A DNA stretch of 64,000 nt, from positions 310,545-374,544 of the forward strand of contig PUQB01000170.1 in the NCBI GenBank assembly GCA_003024785.1, read 5' to 3'. Position 1 is the first letter of the stretch, and each line of letters opens with the position of its first letter. Under the pieces are notes generated by a model. That model saw only the letters and a list, made by a program, of their open reading frames with translations. It made no database searches and was not told where the DNA came from. The translations under genes were made by a program, and so were the position numbers. The DNA is from Selaginella tamariscina. Lineage: Eukaryota; Streptophyta; Lycopodiopsida; Selaginellales; Selaginellaceae. Below are positions 42,264-58,082 of the stretch, in pieces.

Positions 42264-43226
42264 ATGAGCGACAGGGAAGTGGCGCGACAGATCTTCGAGG
42301 TACGTACGGGCGTTCGAGGGATTGAGCATAGATGCCAAAGACCGGGCAGTGTCTATGTACGGCGCGAAGGCTATGGCCGAGTTTTTGTTCCAGGTGAACA
42401 ACATTGAAGGAGAGGGGTTCGATACCTTGGAAGAGACATACGCCGCCCTCGATGAGAGCTATCTGGCGTGTTTTGATGGTACAGAGGTGATGATTCCTAC
42501 AAGGGAGATGGGGATGATAGGGTGGAAGCGGTAAGCTCTCTGTACAGGGCCTTCAGATCTGGTTCTCGGGTGAGGAAGGATTCACTTTGCAAAGCTACTT
42601 AAGTCACATGAGCTTCTAATGGAGTCGAGTAATCAGCCATTGCAGGGAGGTTCAGGGGTACTGACGAGTATGCTTCTTCTGTGTCACTTAGTGGTAAGCA
42701 GCATCTGTACACATTGCCCTCCAGTATCTGGGTGAAGCTAGCAAACTGTTCCAAGAAGCAAACTCTGTCCTCTGCCTCAACACCAAGACTACAACCTGCT
42801 TGAGTATGCTGCAAGCTTCTTCTACAGGTTTGAGTGCATTCATCCTTTTGTGGATGGAAATGGGAGGATGGGTAGGATCCTGCTGGCTTACATGTTATGG
42901 AGGAGGGTCAGCCTCTTCCCAACGTTTTGTTTGTTCGATCTGCTAGCGAAGAACCCCCCTTTGTGGACCGTAGAATCTATCTCGGTGCTTGAGAATGCTC
43001 GTGTGATGACAATGTACCCAGGGACCTCACCTCTTTGGTTATTGAGGGTGTCTACGTTGGCTGGAACAGGTTCTTTGAAGAGCTTAAGCGTGACGGAGAC
43101 GAGTTGAGCGAACAACTTGCCTTAGCAATGGGAGAGCTTGATAATGAACCGGATGATGCACAAGCGGATGACAATCTCAAAGAGTCCAAGTCCGACTGTG
43201 ACGACTCGTGGCTATCCTTCTTATGA
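42264..43226 (+). CDS. Fic-domain protein (putative AMPylase), intronless, frame-broken
   Basis: The Fic catalytic motif is present as [12 protein letters not shown] (His, and the GNGR anion-binding loop, near 42838-42878). Fic enzymes usually transfer AMP to a hydroxyl side chain. An upstream segment reads [10 protein letters not shown], similar in place and sequence to the autoinhibitory (S/T)xxxE(G/N) helix of regulated Fic proteins, but without Ser/Thr at the first position. The tail is acidic ([14 protein letters not shown]) and the stop is at about 43224. No introns are needed to cover the domain, unlike every neighbour except the 399-aa ORF. Coding sequence switches frame several times (around 42303-42312, 42590-42600, 42700-42730, 42795 and 43020), so this is either a decaying gene or an error-laden sequence. 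I do not reconstruct the protein. Confidence 0.75.
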
Positions 43227-43239
43227 CGTAAGTACCTAT

Positions 43240-46200
43240 ATATAAGCAAGTTTTTATTAAGAGGTTTATATATCATTATCACCAAAAACAATATTAAAAA
43301 GAAAAACTTATATGTTTGTACATTACTCATAAGAAATATATACATGCATATGTTTAAATAATAATAAATAAGAGAATAAATATATAAAATACCTTGTGCA
43401 AATTAATTAAAAAAATTTAACCTTTTCAAATTAATCATCATGAAGAATTTTTTTTTAATTCTTTATTTTTATATAATCTAATGAAGAAACATATGACAGA
43501 AATAATTAATAAATAAACTTTATATAATGTGATCGATGACATTTACATTTGCTTCATTATATTTTTAAAATACGGTTATTGTATATATATATACTTTTAC
43601 TTAAAACTAAAAATAATAACAAATAACATTAAACATAATACAACCATGTGTGTGCATACACACATATTTACGTGCAATTTTGCATAGTTAAACACATAGT
43701 AAGATGTTTATAATATATGTGATACATGTTTTAAAAAAAAAACCAGATATACCCAGATAAATTAATATACAATTAATAATTTACAATCATATTTGAATAA
43801 ATTATTTTGTAAATTCCTAATGTAACTATATTATTACTAACATGCATAAACACACGCACATACACAAAACACTTCATCGTAATATAATTACAGTCCCATA
43901 TTACATATTAACACTCCTATATAAATTGTTAATTCCATGTTCAATACATCAACTTAATGCTTAAACTTTTTAAAAATTAATTTTTTTTTAATGTGTTATT
44001 ATGTTATATTATTTATTCATTTAAATTTTAATTATCTTTAAAATACAAAGTATACTTATTAATATTTTAATGCAACAAATTGATTCTTATTTACATGTTA
44101 TATACCAATTTTATGTTATAAATAATTAATCTTGTACTTAATACAACAACACAATGCTCAAATCTTTTAAATAATAAACATTTATCTTGTTATATTTATT
44201 TATCCATTTAAATTTTAATCTCATTTTTAAAAAGGGAAAAATATTTATTATAATTTTAATGCAACAAATTAATGTTATATATTTAAATATAATTGTATAT
44301 TACATATCAACACTATTATTTAAATAGTCAATCGTGTAACAATGTAATACTTAAACTTTTTAAATAATTAAAACTTTTAAATGTGTTATTTTATTATATC
44401 TTTTTTATTTGTTTAAACCTTTGTAATTTTTAAATGCAAAGTATTATTTTTATAATAGGATAATTTTCTGAAAAGTTCAAGTATTAAATTGTTCATAAAA
44501 ATCATGATTTATACATGAATGTCTGCACATAATGTGTAGTTTATATTATAAAATATTAAATTTAATACATTAAATTTTAAATAATATATTTCATAATTTA
44601 AACATAATAAAAGCTTTTCTGAATAAAGAAGATTTCACAGTTCATTACATATTTAAAACATATAAATGTCTTATATTTACAAAAGAAATTATGTTTCGGC
44701 CATGTGGTGTTGAAATTTTGATTGAAAATGTAAGTATAAACAATATATATATATATACACACACACAAGAGATACTATCTAGCACCGAAAATAATTCCGG
44801 AAAAAAATCAAGAATTTATTACATATAATTAATCTTTTAAAGAATAAAAATCGAAATTATTATTATGTTGCAAGGATATTTCTTTGAAGATTTAAATGTA
44901 AATATTATGATAACATATTATTTAAAATTTTAATTTCTTAAAAAATTTAAATGTACCTTATTCTATTGAATACAAGATTAATTATTTATTTAGGGGTTGA
45001 ATATGTAATATGTAATAATATTTTTATATAAGAAATTAATTTGCGGCATTAAAATTTTAATAAGTATATTATGCGTTTTATATGTTATCATATTATATCT
45101 TAATATGATAACATATTTAAAGTTTAAGAAAAAAAAATAATAAGTTACACATTATGTTGTTGTATTGAGCACAAGATTGACAATTTATATAAAAATGTTG
45201 ATATATATATATGGAATTATATTTATTAAGGAATTAATTTGGTGCATTATAATTTTAATAGTATAATTTGTGTTTAAATATAATTAAAGTTTAAATGAAT
45301 AAAGGAAATATAACACGATAACTATCTAAAAAAACTTTAATTTTTTTAAAAGTTTAAGTATTATTGAATAAAGGATTGATGATTTATATAAAAGTGTTAA
45401 TAATAACATGTAATTAAATTTTAATTTAAAAGAATTAATTTGGTGTATTAAAATTATAATAAATATACTTTGTGGTTTAAACATGGTTAAGTATGGATAA
45501 ATAAAGAAGACATAAAAATATTTAAGTATTCAAATGTGTTATTTTTATATAAAAAAAAACTTTATATTTATTTATTGATTATAAATTTAATTTTGTACCA
45601 AAGTGTAGTTTTTTAAAGATATATGATACATCATTACATCTTTTTTTTTTTTTTAAGTTTTAACCACTTTTATATCATATTTTATCAATCAATGATATAA
45701 TTTTAATTTTAGAAGTCCCAATGTGATTTTTTCTTTAACTTTAATGCTTTAAATATGCTATGTATTATTAAGTCTTTTATTCATTTAAATATTTATATTA
45801 TATTTTATTATTAATTTTATAAATCTAAAATGTGATTTTTCCCTTAAGTATCACATACTTCAATACTTTAAATATGTAATACATTTTAAAATCATTTTTA
45901 CTTATGATTTTATATATAAATATGATAAGCACTCAATTATTAATACAATAGTGTAAGAAATACATCTATTTGGAGATGTAAAATGTTGTAAATGTTCAAT
46001 TCATTATTCAACGATGAAACTTATTAAATAAAATTAATTTCTTAAATTAATTATAATGTTATTATATTATAAGAATTTTAACGACTAAATTGTACACATA
46101 AAATTCATCAAAACAAAATAATTTAATTAAGAAGTATTTATGCAATTGACATTTTTTTATTATACTTTTTAATTTAATAATTATATATATATTCTTAAAC

Positions 46201-46710
46201 ACACATCACTTTATTCCTTTTTTAAGACATTACAAAAGTTAACAAGTAATCTTAGAGATTTAAATTATTATATGTATTAAGAACATAAAATACATGTTAA
46301 ATTTGACTTATAATTATTTTGATTATTAGAACATAGAAATGTAACGATAAAAAGAATTTTCTAAAATAATCGTTAATAATAAATAATTTCAATAGTTTCT
46401 ATCTTAGGTCATAAACATAAATTAAATTATCAAATAAATATAAAAAATGCTTTAAATCAAATTACTGAATTAATTAAACACCCCATGAAATAAATAAATT
46501 TAATTAAGAACTAAATTTATTTCTAAAACATTATTTAAATGATAAATGAAAAAGCATTTAAAAGGAAATTAATCCGATTCATACTTTAAATTAAATGAAT
46601 ATCCCGTTAAATATAATATAAATAGCATATATTATTTAAATAATATTTTAAAATAATAAAGCACATGGAAATAAGTAAATTTAAAATTTTCATAATCCTA
46701 GCAATAAACA

Positions 46711-46744
<34 letters not shown>

Positions 46745-46745
46745 A

Positions 46746-46781
<36 letters not shown>

Positions 46782-46980
46782 TAAATTATTAATGACATTA
46801 GCAAATTTAGTTTAGAGTCGTGGTGTGTATATGTGTGACTTATACACCTAAATGTTAAAACACTTGTTGTTTTGACACCAACACACACACACACCACACC
46901 ACACACACACGAATAAGTACTCAATATATTTCAAAAAGCATATAATTAATCTTAAAATTGATAGATTAAACGTTTGATAT
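43240..46980. other. AT-rich desert, no gene seen
   Basis: About 3.7 kb of very AT-rich DNA with no open frame of note. (CA)n and (TA)n runs lie at 46711-46778. Recurring short phrases such as TTTAAATATGTTAT and AATTTTAATCTCATTTTTAAA suggest old, decayed repeats, but no element boundaries can be set. Confidence 0.7.
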
Positions 46981-46998
46981 TAAAAGAATATATAAATT

Positions 46999-47675
46999 TC
47001 AGTGTTTAAGATGCTCACATGCTGCTATTAGCTCTGCGCTTATTCCTTTCTCATTTGCAGAGTGTCCAGCGTCCAAGACAATCTGTTAATATAAAAAGAA
47101 TTATAATATTATATTAGTAAGTATATTAATATATTTATAATAGATAAAAATTTATGTATTTATTATAATAAGCTTGTTTTATAAATTAAATGTCTAGTAG
47201 TTTACCTTCAAGGTAGCTTCAGGCCATGCTTTATGCAGGTCCCAAGCGGACATCATTGGACAAATTACATCATATCGACCCTGATTAGGAATTAATTAAA
47301 CTATAATAATTAAAATTATTACAAATATAAAACTATGAGGTACCTGAACGATGACTGCTGGAATATGCCGGATCTTATGAACATTATCTAATAGAAAAAG
47401 AGTCTGTTGGAAAAAAACCTTTGTTCACGAAATAGTGATTTTCAATTTTAGCAAATGCCTGGAAAATAATAAATATTTAATATATTTTAGTATAATATTA
47501 AAAGTTAAATATTACTTACCAAAGAGAATTTATCATCTTCTCCTCTTTTTAAAGCCTCTTTATTTGGTAACAGATAAGAAGTTGCCATTTCCCAGTTTGT
47601 CCAACATTTAGATGCTGCTAGCTGGAAATTTAAATTTAAATAGTAAAATATTAACAAATTAACATATACTTTTTA

Positions 47676-47710
<35 letters not shown>

Positions 47711-47951
47711 ATATTGATGCAAATACAAAATTAATTATTTAATTAGTTGATTCATTTTGTACCTGAATGTCTGGATTGTCACTGTTAAGCCTCTTGTGGT
47801 AGGCCATTAAGAAGTCGCCACGTTCATCTTCAGGTATGAAGTCACGATAAGACTCCCAAGCTAGATATTCCTTACCACAGAGCGGAGAATTGTCAACACA
47901 CACTTACGCACACGCACACATAGGCACCTACCATTAAAATATGTGTGTGTG

Positions 47952-47996
<45 letters not shown>

Positions 47997-49343
47997 CACA
48001 ATATATATATATATATATATATATTATATTAGAGAGAGAGAGAGAGAGAGAGAAGAGAGTACCATCGGGATATAATGCCGAACATCCATATTGATAGAAC
48101 CAATCTATTTCCTTCTTCCTCAGCATGAATATTCCCCTCAATACAATCCCTGTCACCTAAAACAATTCCACAACATATCGCAATAAATATCATACACACA
48201 CACGCATGTGCACGTGCGCGCGCGCGCACACACCCAACACATACAAATGTAATACCTTGTCTGGATGGGATTCAGAGTATGCCAAAGCTAAAGTACTCCC
48301 CCAAGAACTCCAAATACCTGAAACCATATGTATTATACTACCTATCTATCTATCTATCTATACACACACACACACAACATATATGTATACATACATACGT
48401 ATACAATCAAGGTGTAACATAAGGTTTTAATAACAATAAGATTAACAATCTTTTAGTACCTGCCATTTTCAATGTTTAAGTGTGTTCGGAGCTTCTCAAC
48501 GTCTTCCACAAGATCCCAGGTTGTTCTCTTCTAAGCTGCATTGCATGTGGTTTGCTCTTTCCTGCACCACGCTGCAAGAAAACCACCATGCATTACAAAA
48601 CTATACTAATTGTATTGATTAATATATTAATTAGCATTGATTAAGTAATCATGACATTATTATTATGATACCTGGTCGAAAAGAATAATTCTGTAAAATT
48701 CCGGATCGAAAACCTCCTGTTGCCAGCACTCGTTCCTCCACCAGGTCCACCGTGAAGAAAAACAACAGGCTGCCATAAAGACTAAAATAAATATCTATAT
48801 ATAAACGATATATAATTATAATATAGAATATATATAAGTAAACACCCACATTATATATATATATTTATATATATATTTATATATATGTATTCTTTACAAT
48901 ATACAAACATTCTTATAGTACAAGTCTGTGTAGGTGGCAATCAAAGGTTTTAAACTTATATTATTAACTGTGAGATTAAAAACTTGACGATTTAAATTCT
49001 GAATAACTAAATTAAATATTTTGTTTTAAATGTATATCCACCACACATAAATAAAGAGTGTTTCCTTTTTAATAAAATTTAGTGTTTTATTATATCTTTA
49101 TTCTAAAATAATTTTATTCAAACATAATCAAAATTTTGTTAATTTCGTGCAGCTTACGGCCTTGTGCAACTTTTGTTATACTTAATAGTGTTATTTAATT
49201 ACACATTACAAGTGTATATAGACACACACACACACATCTATATACATACAGTACGGATCCTGTGTACACATATCATGTATATACGCGTGTGTAGGTATAG
49301 TATATATACAAAGTACATAAAATACATCTCCGTGAATGATATA

Positions 49344-49422
<79 letters not shown>

Positions 49423-49960
49423 ACGCGCACCTGTCCTTTGGGATTGCCACTTTGTTCCAGTATAGGGAGTGCAAATCGGATACTTTAAGAAACCAGTCTC
49501 GTATGGTTCAATAGCCGGGTAGAGTGTTCTACACTGCTGCTCAGCCTCTGAACTCTTCAATTCCTTTCTTTCTTCTGTTTGCAAATTACTCGCAGAAACA
49601 CTTGCCTCCATCTTCTTCCCCTTTAGCCCTATACAACACCCATGTGTGTATAAAGGCGTGTATGTGTGTATGTATAAAGGTGTATTAATGGGAAAAGAGG
49701 GGATATTCACACACACACATATAGATATGTGTGTGTGTGTGTGTGTAGAAGGGAAAAGTGGGCTATACATGTGTAATTGTGGGAAAAGAGGGATTTTGGT
49801 AAAAAGAAGGATGTTTGTTGGGATTTGAGGGGATTTTGGGGGATTTTTGCGAACCTGATGGGAATCGGCGAAGAACAGCGGATGTTAAACGGATTGCAGC
49901 ACTGTTGTTGGGACGCTTGATGCGGTAATCGATCAGAGAATGGAGTTGCAAAGAGGCCAT
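46999..49960 (-). CDS. PIP: Proline iminopeptidase (alpha/beta hydrolase)
   Basis: Removes N-terminal proline from peptides. Exons: 49855-49960, 49431-49628, 48672-48769, 48460-48571, 48256-48317, 48063-48156, 47763-47860, 47520-47621, 47344-47458, 47206-47280, 46999-47082. Matches plant PIP along its length: YPAIEPYETGFLK, PVVFLHGGPGGGTS (oxyanion loop), RGAGKS, the nucleophile region SWGSTLALAYSESHPDK, LRGIFMLRKKEIDWFY, WTNWEMATSYL, GRYDVICPMMSAWDLHKAW (Asp), and DAGHSANE (catalytic His). An N-terminal 35-residue Ser/Arg-rich extension fits a plastid or mitochondrial transit peptide. One-base breaks occur in exons 2, 3, 4, 5 and 9, several at homopolymers. Confidence 0.93.
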
Positions 49961-49969
49961 GAATCACTC

Positions 49970-50426
49970 TGTGGAAGAATCCATTATAGGGTTCTTACAT
50001 ACACATCCATAAATATATATGTGTATGTGTGTATGTGTGTAATGTGTGTATAACTATTGTTATAATGTTTTAATCCGCTATTTTAGTTAATTCCAAAACA
50101 CAACAGAACTACACGTTTATATCCCAATATCATATAGTTATTAAAATTTATTAATTTGGATTATTTAATTAGCCTTTTCAATCAAAATTATTCTATTTAT
50201 AAATATTTATTTAATTATTATAATTTTAAACATTATACTTTGAAGTTTTATATTTTAAAACTTAATTTTTAATTCTTTTTCAGTCTATTTACTATATATT
50301 TAAATAATTTTTTAGCACATATTGTAAAATAAAAATAAACGTTAACACAAGCATAAGCATAATACTTAGAATGTTTATGCATATTAAACTTAGCACATAG
50401 TTTCACATCTATTGCTTCTGTACCTT

Positions 50427-50464
<38 letters not shown>

Positions 50465-50680
50465 CAATGTACATTAATAAATTGATATCCTCTCAAAATT
50501 AATGAAAAAAATCAATAACGGATTCTGATAATTAGTTTAAAAATTATTCTGAAAAATAATATCCTCCCTTAATTAATATAAAAACATCATATATATATAT
50601 ATTTATTTTACATTAGAGTTTAACACAAGCATAAGCATAATACTTAGTGCTTATGCACATTGTACCTGTTAGCAAAGATT
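49970..50680. other. intergenic, no gene seen
   Basis: AT-rich spacer between the iminopeptidase start and the cyclin C stop. It holds a CA microsatellite (50430-50453) and a decayed duplicate (50342-50421) of the DNA around the cyclin C stop codon (50619-50700). Confidence 0.6.
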
Positions 50681-50687
50681 AACACAT

Positions 50688-52489
<1,802 letters not shown>

Positions 52490-52602
52490 CTCCCAAATGC
52501 ATTACCTCTGTTTCTAGGGTTCTAAATCTTTGGCCCTAATTAGGGCAAACCTCTGTTTGCCTAATTAGGGCAAATCTGTTTTAGGGTATTCTATCTTCCT
52601 GC
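52490..52602. promoter_or_regulatory. 113-bp bidirectional promoter
   Basis: The whole space between the cyclin C start codon (-) and the FTR start codon (+). It contains a 25-bp tandem repeat with CCTAATTAGGGCAAA (52535 and 52560), plus TCTAGGGTTCTAAA and TTTTAGGGT telo-box-like motifs. No TATA box is evident. Confidence 0.7.
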
Positions 52603-52924
52603 ATGATGATGGCTATGGCGGCTATGGCTTTCCGTTGTTTGCAGCTCCATCGTATATGTCAAATCGGCGATTTTATTGTTCGAGCAGCATGTAAGCATTT
52701 TTCTTCTTCTTTTTTTATTTCCTTTTTTGGATATTTTACACATTTATTTATCGCATAAAAGAAATTGTTTATTATACAAATTCTCATATAATTCTTATTT
52801 TCATTTTCTGCACATTTTATTGGTCTTTAGGTGTTTAGATCATAATTAATAAGTTTTTTTTTTGGTATATATATGCATGTCTTCTGTATATGCATATCTA
52901 TTGTTTGCGTATTAAAAGTTACTC

Positions 52925-53009
<85 letters not shown>

Positions 53010-54226
53010 TATTTTTATTTTTTATTTTATTATTATTATTTTTTTCTGTTATAGAAATTTGTATGTATGTATGCATATATACTAACACAAATAAGCTATT
53101 ATTCTCCTGGTATTTGTATGTGTATAATGCATGGGTTTGTATACGTATATATACATCACTTACACTTAATCTGTTCTTATATGTTTTAATCTATAATACT
53201 GAATTTATTTCATATATTAAACTTGACATCTTCTGAAATATATATACATAGATAGAATGTGTGTAGTCAATTTCTCATCAAGTGATAACATTTCTGTGGC
53301 TTCTGATGACTTACAGTTTGTTTACTCACTTTATACACATACTACATTAGACACGCGTTATAAGAAGTGTAGATATTCTGTGTTCTCTTATTAGTATTAA
53401 CTATGTACTTGTGTATATAACATACATAGACACACAGACATAACAGAATTGTTTTGGGCTAAACATGTATAGTCATATACTAATGTTAAATGAATTGACA
53501 GCTGAGCCATCTTCGAAAAGCGTGGAACTTATGCGCAAGTTTTCAGAGCAATATTGTAGGAAGTCAGGGACGTATTTCTGTGCTGATAAGAGTGTTACTT
53601 CTGTTGTTATAAAGGTACACTATTATATATATATGTGTGTGTGCGTGTGTGTGCGTGTGTGCGTGTGTGTGCGTGTGTGTGTGTGTGTGTTTTGAGGAGT
53701 ATACATGCAAAATAATGTATTTAGTGTATATAACACAAATTTTCTTTATCACAGGGGCTTGCAGAACACAAAGAGACTCTGGGAGCTCCATTGTGTCCTT
53801 GCAGGTATATATATATACGTAAATCATTAAGTAATCAAAGCTATTTATTATAATTAATTTAATTTCTATCACAGGCATTACGACGATAAACCGGCAGAAG
53901 TTGATCAAGGATTTTGGAACTGTCCTTGTGTTCCTATGAGGGAAAGGTGTGCATGCGTGCGTGCGTGTGTAGGTGTGTGTATATGTATATATTGTATATA
54001 TATGTTTGTTTTACAGGAAGGAATGCCACTGCATGCTTTTCCTTACTCCTGAAAACGACTTTGCAGGAAAAGATCAGGTATGTATTCTGATTTGTATATA
54101 TAAACGTATATACGCATACACCAGCATATACGATCATATGATACATGTATATGCTTATTTTTATTTATAATGCAGACAATTTCACCCGAGGAGATTAATG
54201 ACCTCACTGCGAACCTTGAGCAATGA
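52603..54226 (+). CDS. FTRC: Ferredoxin-thioredoxin reductase catalytic chain
   Basis: Plastid 4Fe-4S protein that passes electrons from ferredoxin to thioredoxin in light regulation of the Calvin cycle. Six exons: 52603-52690, 53502-53614, 53755-53804, 53875-53946, 54017-54077, 54176-54226, all in frame. The mature part shows SVELMRKFSEQYCRKSGTYF, CPCRHYDD, FWNCPCVPMRERKECHCMLF and NDFAGKDQ. The CPC, CPC and CHC motifs carry the cluster and redox-active cysteines of the family. The N-terminal extension is short (about 30 residues, Met/Ala-rich) but plausible as a transit peptide. Intron 1 includes a long (TA)n run at 52928-53005. Confidence 0.97.
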
Positions 54227-54239
54227 TGTTAAATATAGT

Positions 54240-54783
54240 TTTAGCAGGTATTTTAATAATAAAAAATCACTTTGTTTTATCTTTTTCCATTTTATAATAG
54301 TTATTAAAAAACATCATAAATGGGGTAATTATAGGTTCAAAATGCAATATATACCTTCTATATCGGTTTATCTTTAATAAATAATTTTTTCTTAATTTCT
54401 ATTAAACAATTTTAGTTATTAATAACTAGATTGAAATTAAAATTGTTTTTAATTATTAATATACCACCTACGCACCCATATACATATACACACATGATTG
54501 TGTGTGTGTGTGTGTGTGCATATATAGATAGTACATAACTGTAATGAATTTGTGATTTAGTGGGTAAATATATATACATAGTTTACGTAAGGGTGTTTTC
54601 TTAAAGTTTTATATTCTTTAATAAAAAAATTCTTAATTTTATATTAAACATTTTTGTTATTAATAACTAGGATTGAAATTAAAATTTTATTATTATTAAT
54701 TTAAATTGTTTACACCTACGGACACATACACATATATACACATGTATATTTATATGTATAATCCATTATGTGTGTGTGTGTCT

Positions 54784-54819
<36 letters not shown>

Positions 54820-54950
54820 CTATCCATATAAATTGATGGGTAAATATATATACATAGTTTAAAAGATGAATATTAAGTACATTATGACTATGATTATAAT
54901 ATATCATTATTATTATTCTGCAATATAAAATATCAAATTTGTTTAATGGT
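54240..54950. other. convergent 3' spacer, no gene seen
   Basis: AT-rich spacer between the convergent FTR and GMPPA-like genes. A roughly 300-bp phrase is repeated in it: TTATTAATAACTAG(G)ATTGAAATTAAAATT with a following ACACATATATACACATG block at about 54410-54500 and 54655-54745. Confidence 0.6.
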
Positions 54951-54956
54951 TTACTT

Positions 54957-55261
54957 TTACAGAATAATCTCCTCGAGGCGCTTCGGCTTAGTGTTTTGTG
55001 AGACAAAACTATGCAGTTAGTTACCACTACTTCATCCTCTACTGTAACATCCTCCCCTGTAATAATAACATATATAAATTAATATTAAAATTTAAAAAAA
55101 ATTAGTTAAATCTATATTTTAAATTTTAATATACCCAAAATTGTGATCCCAGCTTAGTCGTGTAATCATCATTTCCCTAAACACAACAATCAAGTTAACA
55201 TTATATACAGACTATATTTCACTTAACTCAGTGGTAATATGTAATCTGTTAAATACTTAAA

Positions 55262-55345
<84 letters not shown>

Positions 55346-58082
55346 TGTACCTGTACACGAGACCATCTTCCTATTGACGACTTCCATCCTACAATGGCAT
55401 GCATTACGACTCCATTTTCCTGTACAAATACAGTATATAATGTTATTATCAGTAACACTAATTACTTTTATTTTAATAATAATATAAATTATAATATTAC
55501 CTCAATTACAACATCATCAAGAATTATGCAGCTTATAAGCCTCACTCCTGGTCCAATTCGGGCATTTGCAGAGATAGACACGTTGGCACCAATCTGTGGA
55601 AATAACACAAGCACACCATCATACTATATTTCTATGTACTTATATGTACGTATATATACATGTGCATGTGTGCATACCTGTGTAATTTATAAACTTCAAA
55701 ACCCTCTTTCTATATATGTGTGTGTGTGTGTGTGGGTGTGTGGGTGTGTGCATATCTGTGTACTCTCTCTAGGCTATCCATATGCACATTTATCTATGCA
55801 GGTACACAAATACAAATAAAATTATTTGCAACTAACATATGTAAGTTACCGATACATAGACATATATATGTCTACACATGCACACATACATGTACAAGGC
55901 ATATATTTGTATATACATATACACGTGCAAACACGTATACGCACCTTTGCAGTTGGATGAACTTTTGCAGATGGATGAATAAAACATCTCCGATAATATT
56001 AGGACCTTTGCCGTTTTCACACTTGGCCAGCAAATGTGGAGAAGTGGTTTTATACTGCCCCAGATACAAAGCCGAGCATTTTATCGAAATCCTGCATATT
56101 TAATTTATGATTCTAAACATTTTACATCACATATATACACATATGGACATGTATATATGCCTGTGTGTGACACAGGACCGCACAATAGAGAGAGAAGAGA
56201 GTTAATATGTGTTAAAGCAGTGAACAATAACTCAAATATGGATACATCGATACAGAAACGTATGCGTTTGTGTGTGTGTGTGTGTGTGTGTGTATTAAAA
56301 GTTGTTGTATCTAGCATATACACATATACATGTGAACGTATATGTATATTAGTATATCTATGTATATTATTGTTATACATGTGTATATATAAAAAGAAAG
56401 CACTAACCCTGGACTTTGATTTGTTCCCAAAATCTTGAGTTTCGTATGTGTATAATTTCTTCTTCCCAGCTAGTGGTGTTATGTCTTGATCCAGCCGTAT
56501 AAAGTCGGAATACACTGCCCTGTACAACATATACACATCTCATATGCATGCACATGCATATGAGAGAGAGATATATTCACATTACAATGTATGTGTGTGT
56601 TGTCTTGTGAGTGTGTGTGTGTGTGTGTGGTGTGTATTTTACGTACTTGGTAGCAGACTGAAGAGCCTCAAAGCTCGATAATCGACGAAGAAAGGCTAAA
56701 AGGGCAAAAGATTAATAATAATAAAAGTAAATTAATTAATTAAAGAATATACCTCGGTCTTGACGTGATGATTTAACATCTTGGATAGCCAGGAAAATCT
56801 CGGGGCTAAAGATATAGACACCGCAGTTGATGTGGTCACTCACCTGTTAACATTTATTAAATATTAAACTTATACATTAACATTTCTTTGAACATTAATT
56901 TAAGTTTATTTGTAATAATAAGGTTTATAATCTTAAGAACATTACTTACAAAAGTCTCTGGCTTCTCAGCATAATGTAGTAATTCACCTGTTTCTGGATC
57001 TGGTACCAGTTCACCAAACTCACTGGCCACTTCTGGTGGTACCTTTCATCATAACAATAACGCAATGATGTTGACACATACACGCACGCACGCACACAAT
57101 ACATGTATATATACATATCAAAATCACAATCATACACTGATCTCGATACTTAAATGATAACCTGAATAAACTTATAACAAACACACACCCACCCAGACAT
57201 ACATATGTATTTGCAGTACCCACATATATACAGTGATGTGATACTTAACGAATACATGATATGAAATCTTAGTGTATTTTGACTCGTACCTTCTTCACCA
57301 ATATAGTTCCCATACCACCACATTTACGGTGAAAAGCTGTTAATAATTCGTATTTTATTATAACATTATAGTGTATATATTAACGCTCTTACCAAGCATG
57401 TCCTTGAGAGGGAAACTACAGCAGATATCGCAATTGAGCACAATAACGTCCGTCTAAAAAAATAATAAACAAGTAAAACACACACACACACACATATGCG
57501 TATATAATATAATGTATTTAATACACACGTGGTGTACATGACATATCTTACAGGATCGTCCTCCAGTATCAAGTCTCGAAACTGATATAGTCCTCCAGCA
57601 GAACCATGTGGTTTATCCTCCCGAAGGTATCTAAAACAATAAATAAATTATAAAGACTTAACAATATTAATTAACTTAATTACCTTACAGGGACCTTAAG
57701 CTCATTGGATATTGCTGAAGTATATAATGCGAACTCCCTGTCCTCATAAAATCCTATCAAGTAAATGTGAACTAGATTTTCAATCTGTCACATTTAATAA
57801 CTAACAATTACTAAACAAGAAAAAAATTACATCAATATATGTGTGTGTGTACCTTTTTGCAAGACAGTATTGGATGCTGAACCATGGGTTGCCCAGCAAG
57901 TGGAAACAAAGGCTTTGCTACATTGAGTGAAAGTGGTCGAAACCTTGTTCCTGCGCATACACACACACACACACACACATATATACATATAGTGTATATA
58001 TATATATATATCGTTAGAAAGAGAGAAGAGTACCTTTTGTTGGACCTCCGACTAGAATTACAGCTACAACCTTGTCCGACAT
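54957..58082 (-). CDS. GMPPA/KONJAC-type mannose-1-phosphate guanylyltransferase homologue
   Basis: Nucleotidyltransferase-fold protein with a C-terminal left-handed beta-helix, supporting GDP-mannose production for cell-wall mannans and ascorbate. Exons: 58034-58082, 57853-57950, 57684-57784, 57552-57630, 57393-57453, 57290-57336, 56950-57042, 56753-56843, 56647-56695, 56408-56519, 55945-56091, 55501-55593, 55351-55419, 55135-55176, 54957-55056. Motifs: [14 protein letters not shown] (nucleotide loop), [46 protein letters not shown], and helix repeats [17 protein letters not shown] and [12 protein letters not shown]. The final residues LEEIIL lie before a TAA at 54957-54959. The signature loop is the GMPPA/KJC variant rather than the catalytic VTC1 type. 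One-base breaks in exons 10, 11, 14 and 15. Confidence 0.93.

Noticed and set aside
54860..55060. Alternative C-terminus of the GMPPA homologue reading past the expected end
   Set aside because: The family-typical end (LEEIIL then TAA) is present in the neighbouring frame, so the longer reading is the result of a one-base break.
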